A stretch of DNA of 64,000 bases, taken from assembly GCF_900110435.1 (NCBI RefSeq), contig NZ_FODT01000003.1:248001-312000 (forward strand). The letters run 5' to 3'. This stretch comes from Rhodopseudomonas pseudopalustris. GTDB taxonomy: Bacteria > Pseudomonadota > Alphaproteobacteria > Rhizobiales > Xanthobacteraceae. Shown here piece by piece: positions 59,052 to 64,000 of this stretch (positions are counted from its first letter, which is position 1; each line of letters begins with the position of its first letter). The position numbers and the translations under genes were made by a program. Under the pieces are notes generated by a model, which saw nothing but the letters and a program-made list of their open reading frames with translations, had not been told where the DNA came from and did no database searches.

Positions 59052-60020
59052 TTATCCTGCTGAGCGGAATTCGGATACGGTCTGCTTGACCAGATCCGCG
59101 ATCGGCACGATGCCGCCGACGCCCGAGGTCGAATGCCCCGCGCTCCAGATATCGCGCCAGCGTTGCGGCCGGCTTTCGCGTGCGCCGATGTCGATGTCCT
59201 TGCCGATGTCGATCGCCCCGCGCTGCGGCAGATCATCGGGATCGAGCCCGGCGGCGACAATCGACGGCCGCAACATGCTGGTCTGCAATCCGGTGAACGC
59301 TTTCGTCAGCAGGATGTCGTCGGCGGAACTATCCACCAGCATCGCCTTGTAGCGCGGATCGGCCGCGCTCTCCTGCGTCGCGATGAATTTGGTGCCCATG
59401 TAAGCGAGGTCGCAGCCGAGCGTCATCGCCGCGCGCAGCGCGACGCCGTCGCTGACGCCGCCGGCCAGCACGACGACGCCGTCGAAGAACTGCCGCACGG
59501 CGCGGACGAAGGCGAACGGATTGAGCCAGCCGGTCTGGCCGCCCGCGCCTGCGGTCAACAGCACCAGCCCGTCTGCTCCCGCCGCAACGGCGCGCTCGGC
59601 GTGGCGGATGCTGGCGACGTCGGCCAGCACCATGGTTCCGATATCATGCAATTGTTTGATCACCGGCTCCGGCGAGCCGACGCTGGTGATCACGATCTCC
59701 GGCCTGTGCATCAGCAGCACTGCGAGATCGTCGGCGAGCCGCGCATTAGAGCGATGCACGATCAGATTCGGGCACCACGGCGCGGCCGCTTTGCCGCTGG
59801 TCTGCTCGAGCGTCGCCAATCGTTGCGCGATCGAGGTGAGCCACGCTTCAAGCTGTTCCGTCGTGCGGCAATTCACCGTCGGAAACGACCCGATCACTCC
59901 GTTCGCGCAGGCCGCCGCGACCAGATCGACGCCGGACACCAGAAACATCGGAGCCGCGATCAGCGGCAGCTCGAGCCGGCCGCGAAATCGGGTGAGTCGA
60001 TCGGCTGCACGCGACATCAT
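59052..60020 (-). CDS. Nitronate monooxygenase
   Basis: FMN-dependent enzyme of 322 residues that oxidises alkyl nitronates such as propionate-3-nitronate. Family signs: LIAAPMFLVSGVDLVAAACANGVIGSFP at the N-terminus (quoted region residues ~20-46), GADGLVLLTAGAGGQTGW, VVVLAGGVSDGVALRAA (FMN phosphate loop) and MGTKFIATQES. It lies upstream of the alcohol dehydrogenase gene on the same strand. Confidence 0.9.
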   Translation of the reverse strand: MMSRAADRLTRFRGRLELPLIAAPMFLVSGVDLVAAACANGVIGSFPTVNCRTTEQLEAWLTSIAQRLATLEQTSGKAAAPWCPNLIVHRSNARLADDLAVLLMHRPEIVITSVGSPEPVIKQLHDIGTMVLADVASIRHAERAVAAGADGLVLLTAGAGGQTGWLNPFAFVRAVRQFFDGVVVLAGGVSDGVALRAAMTLGCDLAYMGTKFIATQESAADPRYKAMLVDSSADDILLTKAFTGLQTSMLRPSIVAAGLDPDDLPQRGAIDIGKDIDIGARESRPQRWRDIWSAGHSTSGVGGIVPIADLVKQTVSEFRSAG

Positions 60021-60081
60021 TCCTCCCTACTTCTGGAAAGGCCGCGACCGGATGGTCGGGTCGTTCGCTATCCCTCTATTC

Positions 60082-60179
60082 GTCATTCCGGGGCGTGCGA
60101 CGCGCGAACCCGGAATCTCCCTTCGCCACAACTGCGAGATTCCGGGTTCGCGCAGCGCCGCTGCGCGCCCCGGAATGAC
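60082..60179. repeat. Dispersed repeat family B, copy 2 (nested perfect palindromes)
   Basis: Outer arms GTCATTCCGGGGCG (60082-60095) and CGCCCCGGAATGAC (60166-60179) are perfect complements. Inner arms GCGCGAACCCGGAATCTC (60102-60119) and GAGATTCCGGGTTCGCGC (60136-60153) are an 18-bp perfect match. Lies between the nitronate monooxygenase start and the ureF end. Confidence 0.95.
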
Positions 60180-60217
60180 ACTGTAGATGTTCCGCGCGCT
60201 GCGAGCCGGCAAGCAGG

Positions 60218-60949
60218 CTACGACCGGAACAGCCGCGTGTACTGCGTCTCGTGGCGCAGGCTGGCGAGGTCGGCGCGGAAGGTGGCGCTGCCGAGATCAT
60301 CGAGTGACGCCTTGAGCGCGCGGTCGCCGGCGGCGATCACCGCGGGCTCCAATGCCGCGAGCACGCGCTGGCTGTCGGTCTGGCCGAGCGGGACCAGCCG
60401 CGCGCCGGCGGAGATCCAGTTCGACACCACCGCATGCAGGAAGGCGTGCAGCGTCGCGGCGAGCGGCACGCCATGCGTGGCGCTGACGAGGCCGACGGCG
60501 ACCGGATAGGCCAGCGCACCGGCGCAGGCGTCGACCGCGCATGCGAGCCCGTCGCTCGGCCAGGCGTTGCGCACGATCTCGATGAAGGCCTTGCCCTGCG
60601 CGGTGGTTTCGAGATGACGCTCGGCCGAAGGCACGAACGCAGTCGCCAGTTCGGCGACGTGGCGCAGCGCCGTCTCGTCGGCGGCGGCGACGGCGCGATA
60701 GGCATGCGCGAGAAACACGCCGTCGCAGAAGCCAGCGCCATGTTCGAGCATTGCGGTGAGCCAGTCACGCAGGCTCGGTGCGTCGATGACGTCGCCGGCT
60801 TCGACCGCCCATTCGAGGCCGCTCGAATAGGAAAACGCGCCGACCGGAAACGCCGGTGACAGCCAGGTCATCAGCCGATACAGCGACGCGCTTTGCTGCG
60901 CCGACAGCGGCGCGGCCGAGGTCGTCTCCGGCGCGTTACTTGTGCTCAT
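60218..60949 (-). CDS. ureF: Urease accessory protein UreF
   Basis: Part of the UreD-UreF-UreG complex that delivers nickel to urease. The 243-residue protein contains [20 protein letters not shown] and [14 protein letters not shown], the UreF signature, followed by the all-helical core and a C-terminal end TQYTRLFRS, whose terminal residues are typical for UreF. Start [11 protein letters not shown] at 60949, overlapping the ureE stop by 14 nt; longer upstream readings only translate the His-rich ureE end out of frame. Confidence 0.93.
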   Translation of the reverse strand: MSTSNAPETTSAAPLSAQQSASLYRLMTWLSPAFPVGAFSYSSGLEWAVEAGDVIDAPSLRDWLTAMLEHGAGFCDGVFLAHAYRAVAAADETALRHVAELATAFVPSAERHLETTAQGKAFIEIVRNAWPSDGLACAVDACAGALAYPVAVGLVSATHGVPLAATLHAFLHAVVSNWISAGARLVPLGQTDSQRVLAALEPAVIAAGDRALKASLDDLGSATFRADLASLRHETQYTRLFRS

Positions 60950-61583
60950 GCTTGTGCGCATGGCCGTGCGCGTGGTCGTGGGCGCAATGCTCGTCGTGGA
61001 CATGGTGATCGTGGCCGTGATCATGCTGGCTGTGATCATGGCCGTGATGAGCATGGTCATGACCAGCGTGGCCATGCTGATCATGATCGTGATGGGCGTG
61101 CGCGTGTTGCGCGTGATCGTGAGGCCCGTGATGATGCCCGCCGCCCTCGTGCGCAGGCGCATAGGCGCCGCCTTCCGGATCGAACGGCGCTTCGATCTCG
61201 ATCGCCTTGCCGCCGAGGCCTGCCACCATCTCGGCGATCACGTGGTCGCGGCGGATGCGCAAGGCCTTGGCCATGATCTGGGTCGGCAGATGCCGGTTGC
61301 CGAGGTGCCAGGCGAGCCGCACCAGATGCAGCGGGTCCCGGCCACGGATTTCCAGCAGTGGCTCCGGCGCCGCGACCACTTCGACCAGCCGTCCGTCGTC
61401 GAGCACCAGCGCATCGCCGCCGCGCAACGCGACGGCGTGCTCCAGATCGAGCAGGAACGACAGCCCGCGGGTGCCGGTCATCGCCATGCGACGGCGGTGG
61501 CGATCGTCGAAATCGAGCACGACGGTGTCGGCCGCCGGCTCCTTCCAGTGATATTGCCCGTGGACTTTGCCGGCTCGAATCAT
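60936..61583 (-). CDS. ureE: Urease accessory protein UreE with long histidine-rich tail
   Basis: Nickel metallochaperone of 215 residues. The N-terminal domain ([21 protein letters not shown]) and the C-terminal metal-binding fold ([18 protein letters not shown] with the conserved His) are present. The last ~70 residues contain about 30 histidines in HDH/HGH/HAH patterns, a nickel-storage tail. ureF overlaps its 3' end. Upstream on the same strand are a repeat A copy and two monooxygenase genes, separating it from ureC. Confidence 0.94.
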   Translation of the reverse strand: MIRAGKVHGQYHWKEPAADTVVLDFDDRHRRRMAMTGTRGLSFLLDLEHAVALRGGDALVLDDGRLVEVVAAPEPLLEIRGRDPLHLVRLAWHLGNRHLPTQIMAKALRIRRDHVIAEMVAGLGGKAIEIEAPFDPEGGAYAPAHEGGGHHHGPHDHAQHAHAHHDHDQHGHAGHDHAHHGHDHSQHDHGHDHHVHDEHCAHDHAHGHAHKHEHK

Positions 61584-61622
61584 GGCGTCTCTCGTTCAGC
61601 TTTCAGCGCGTGATAAGCGCTC

Positions 61623-61724
61623 CTATAGCGTTTTCGAACGAAATGGGCATCGGTTCGTGTCAAGAAAACACGTCAAAAGAACAATTCGAGCTCCGGTTCT
61701 GATTCGATCAGAACCGGAAAAGCT
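61623..61724 (+). repeat. Dispersed repeat family A, copy 2
   Basis: Starts CTATAGCGTTTTCGAACGAA, continues with CGGTTCGTGTCAAGAAAACA and CGTCAAAAGAAC, and ends in the hairpin CCGGTTCTGAT-TCG-ATCAGAACCGG (61693-61717, 11-bp perfect stem). It lies just after the stop of the first monooxygenase gene and could act as its terminator-like structure. Confidence 0.92.
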
Positions 61725-62024
61725 CTAGAATGTCTCGACCTTGCCGTCACTGATGATCTCGATCACCGTCGGCGAGGCTTTCAGCGGGGCCGATAGTTCG
61801 CGCCACACCTTCATGTGCGGGGCGCGGGCGTGGGCGTTGAGATCCTCTCGGCTTTCCCAGCGCTCGACCACCACGAAAGTGTTCTCATCGTTGATGCTGG
61901 TGTGACTGTCATAGGCGATGCAGCCCTTTTCCTTGCGGGTCTCGGCGATGCAGGCCTTGGCGCCCTGAATGAAAGCCTCCCGCGCGTCCGGCTTCACCTG
62001 CGTGGTGGCGACGACGTAGATCAT
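61725..62024 (-). CDS. Antibiotic biosynthesis monooxygenase-like protein (ABM), copy 1
   Basis: A 99-residue ferredoxin-like-fold protein of the ABM/YgiN group; members are small cofactor-free oxygenases or quinol monooxygenases. It begins MIYVVATTQVKPDAREAFIQ, with CIAETRKEKGCIAYDSH, FVVVERWESREDLNAHARAPHM and the end ISDGKVETF. It is a tandem paralogue of the next gene, 27 nt away. Substrate unknown. Confidence 0.85.
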   Translation of the reverse strand: MIYVVATTQVKPDAREAFIQGAKACIAETRKEKGCIAYDSHTSINDENTFVVVERWESREDLNAHARAPHMKVWRELSAPLKASPTVIEIISDGKVETF

Positions 62025-62051
62025 GGCGGTCTTCCCTTTTTTTGTTGTTGA

Positions 62052-62351
62052 TTACTTCACGTCGACCTTCTCGGGCGTGATGATCTCGATCTTCGGCGGC
62101 GCGGACAGGCACTTCGCAGCGATCCGCCCGAATGCCTTGAAATGCTCCGCCTTGCCGTGCGGGCCGAGCGCCTCGGCGTTTTCCCACTGCTCGACGAACA
62201 CCATCTTGGTCGGATCGCTGACGCTCTCGTGCATGTCGTAGGCGATGTTGCCGGGCTCCTTGCGGGTCTCGGCGATGCAGTCCTTGGCTCCGGCAATCAG
62301 TTCGGCACGCATGTCCGGCTTCACGGTCAAAGTGGCGACGACATAGATCAC
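62052..62351 (-). CDS. Antibiotic biosynthesis monooxygenase-like protein (ABM), copy 2
   Basis: A 99-residue paralogue of the downstream gene: MIYVVATLTVKPDMRAELIA, CIAETRKEPGNIAYDMHESV, MVFVEQWENAEALGPHGKAEH and the end ITPEKVDVK. Both start with the same MIYVVAT and share CIAETRKE. Same strand, first of the pair; repeat A copy 3 lies 25 bp upstream of its start codon, so transcription must start within or beyond the repeat. Confidence 0.85.
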   Translation of the reverse strand: MIYVVATLTVKPDMRAELIAGAKDCIAETRKEPGNIAYDMHESVSDPTKMVFVEQWENAEALGPHGKAEHFKAFGRIAAKCLSAPPKIEIITPEKVDVK

Positions 62352-62375
62352 GAATATTCCTCCCGATGGTTTTTT

Positions 62376-62483
62376 CTATAGCGTTTTCGAGCGAAGTGGA
62401 TACCGGTTCGCGTGAAGAAAACGCGTCAAAAATAAAAAGTGAGAGCTCCGGTTCCGATTCGATCAGAACCGGAACCGGAGCTC
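62376..62483 (+). repeat. Dispersed repeat family A, copy 3
   Basis: Starts CTATAGCGTTTTCGAGCGAA, continues with CGGTTCGCGTGAAGAAAACG and CGTCAAAAATAA, and ends in a hairpin whose outer arms GAGCTCCGGTTCC (62443-62455) and GGAACCGGAGCTC (62471-62483) pair perfectly. Same orientation as copy 2. Confidence 0.92.
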
Positions 62484-62555
62484 TGGCGCAAGCGCCGCGC
62501 GGACAATAGGCGCTGGGCGCGCGCGATGCAAAGGCTCCCGCGCCGCTGACCACCC

Positions 62556-62667
62556 GTCATTCCGGGGCGCTCGCGACAGCGAGCGAACCCGGAAGCGAGA
62601 GGTTTTTGCGACGGCACGATCAACAGATCGGGATTCCGGGTTCGCGCTACGCGCGCCCCGGAATGAC
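62556..62667. repeat. Dispersed repeat family B, copy 3
   Basis: Begins GTCATTCCGGGGCGCTCGCG and ends GCGCGCCCCGGAATGAC, with inner arms GCGAACCCGGAAGC and GGGATTCCGGGTTCGCGC. Same palindromic plan as copy 2. It lies 36 bp beyond the ureC stop. Confidence 0.92.
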
Positions 62668-62703
62668 CGGCGAGAAGATTGATGCGCTCGTGGTCTCGCC
62701 GTC

Positions 62704-64000
62704 TCAATACATGAAATAGCGCTGCGCCATCGGCAGCACCTCGGCCGGGGCGCAGGTCAGCAATTCGCCGTCGGCTCGGACTTCGTAGGTTTCGGGATCG
62801 ACCTCGATGTTCGGCGTGGCGTCGTTGTGAATCATGCTCTTCTTCGAGATGCCGCCCCGGACATTGCTGACCGGATACAGCGCCTTGGCGATGCCGAGGT
62901 CACGGGCGAGATGGCCGGCTGCGGCAGCCTGCGAGGTGAACACCACCGACGACGCGGTGAGCGCGCGGCCGTAGGCGCCGAACATCGGCTGGTAGTGCAC
63001 CGGCTGCGGCGTCGGGATCGAGGCATTCGGATCGCCCATCGGCGCCGCCACGATCATGCCCGCCTTGACGATGCAATCCGGCTTGACGCCGAAGAACGCC
63101 GGCGACCACAGCACGAGGTCGGCCATCTTGCCGGTCTCGACCGAACCGATCAGCTTCGACACGCCATGCGCGATCGCCGGATTGATGGTGTATTTGGCGA
63201 TGTAGCGCTTGACGCGGAAATTGTCGTTGCGGGCGGAATCCTGCGACAGCGAACCGCGCTGCTTCTTCATCTTGTCGGCGGTCTGCCAGGTGCGGATGAT
63301 GACTTCGCCGAGCCGGCCCATCGCCTGGCTGTCCGACGACATCATCGACAGCGCGCCGAGATCGTGCAGGATGTCTTCCGCCGCGATCGTCTCCTTGCGG
63401 ATGCGGCTTTCGGCAAACGCCAGATCCTCGGCGATCGACGGATCGAGATGATGGCACACCATCAGCATGTCGAGATGCTCGTCGATGGTGTTGCGGGTGA
63501 ACGGCCGGGTCGGATTGGTCGAGGACGGCAGCACGTTCTCCAGGCCGGCAACTTTGATGATGTCCGGCGCGTGGCCGCCGCCGGCGCCCTCGGTGTGGAA
63601 AGCGTGGATGGTGCGGCCCTTGAACGCCTTGATGGTGTCCTCGACGAAGCCACTCTCGTTCAGCGTGTCGGAATGGATCATCACCTGCACGTCGTGATCG
63701 TCGGCGACGGTGAGGCAATTGTCGATCGCCGCCGGCGTCGTGCCCCAGTCCTCGTGCAGCTTCAGCGCGCAGGCGCCGCCCTCCACCATCTCGATCAGCG
63801 CGCCGGGCAGCGCCGCGTTGCCCTTGCCGGAAATGCCGAGATTGACCGGGAAGGCATCGAACGACTGAATCATCCGGCCGATATGCCACGGCCCCGGCGT
63901 GCAGGTGGTCGCAAAGGTCCCGTGCGATGGCCCGGTGCCGCCGCCGAGCATGGTGGTGACGCCGCTCATCAAGGCATGTTCGATCTGCTGCGGGCAGATG
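62704..64000 (-). CDS. ureC: Urease alpha subunit (partial, 5' end outside window)
   Basis: Catalytic nickel subunit that hydrolyses urea to ammonia and carbamate. The visible 431 residues are the C-terminal three quarters of a ~570-residue protein, beginning [20 protein letters not shown]. Metal-site features: the carbamylated Lys in [13 protein letters not shown], His residues in [10 protein letters not shown] and [16 protein letters not shown], and the flap region [20 protein letters not shown] with the catalytic His. The C-terminus PMAQRYFMY is normal. The true start lies outside the window. Confidence 0.97.

Larger units (their letters stand above)
62352..62703. other. Intergenic region between the ABM pair and ureC
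   Basis: About 350 bp made almost wholly of repeat A copy 3 and repeat B copy 3. No gene is supported. Confidence 0.7.

Noticed and set aside
60950-61162. N-terminal extension of ureF with Thr/Ile/Met-rich residues
   Set aside because: It is the His-tail DNA of ureE read in another frame; the UreF family begins near ATG 60949.

Overview
The window comes from a high-GC alphaproteobacterium. The gene set and the style of the intergenic repeats fit the Rhodopseudomonas/Bradyrhizobium group (Nitrobacteraceae); this is an inference from content, not a database match. It is a chromosomal stretch with no phage, insertion sequence, CRISPR array, rRNA or tRNA that I can see. Nearly all of it is coding, on both strands. 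Many long open frames lie antisense to real genes and are treated as GC-driven shadows.

Layout. 1-1 kb: bacterioferritin (cut by the window edge) and its ferredoxin bfd, with a shared TTGGAATAG motif upstream of each. 1.2-2 kb: two paralogous small secreted glycine-rich proteins. 2-9 kb: envelope and housekeeping genes (lytic transglycosylase, YqhA-like membrane protein, trans-aconitate methyltransferase, EttA, L,D-transpeptidase) plus a decayed PIN-domain toxin. 9-16 kb: a Pro/Ala-rich membrane-anchored protein, two rhodaneses, a CoxE-like VWA protein, a Cache-PAS-GGDEF diguanylate cyclase and a MoxR ATPase. 16-25.5 kb: assorted enzymes, including an orphan B12-binding-type radical SAM protein and an amidase-GPx-DUF3297 operon.

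25.9-51.6 kb is the metabolic core. A sugar-phosphate operon (tal-pgi fusion, gnd, zwf, pgl, gntK, HAD phosphatase) is followed by a glucan/trehalose supercluster: GH15 and malQ on the minus strand, and divergently glgE, treS-maltokinase fusion, glgB, glgX, treZ, treY in one tightly overlapping run. Together these can convert trehalose to maltose, maltose-1-phosphate and branched glucan, and can also turn glucan back into trehalose (TreY/TreZ) or into glucose and short maltodextrins (GH15, MalQ, GlgX). Glucose 6-phosphate can then enter the oxidative pentose-phosphate/Entner-Doudoroff routes.

51.8-58 kb holds stress and DNA-repair genes (PHA-system protein, DUF3309 peptide, LigD and Ku for end joining, a histone-H1-like lysine-rich protein), a TusA-like protein and MobA. 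58-64 kb holds an alcohol dehydrogenase, a nitronate monooxygenase and part of a urease operon (ureC cut by the window edge, ureE, ureF). Between ureC and ureE sit two tandem antibiotic-biosynthesis-monooxygenase-like genes bracketed by directly oriented copies of a dispersed repeat.

Two dispersed intergenic repeat families, three copies each, are visible: family A (about 105 bp, conserved block plus hairpin) and family B (about 100-145 bp, nested palindromes beginning and ending in GTCATTCCGG). No wholly new defence or biosynthetic system is evident. The most interesting items are the glucan-trehalose loop operon, the orphan radical SAM enzyme, the repeat-bracketed module inside the urease operon and the duplicated 79-bp intergenic element near 19.3 kb.
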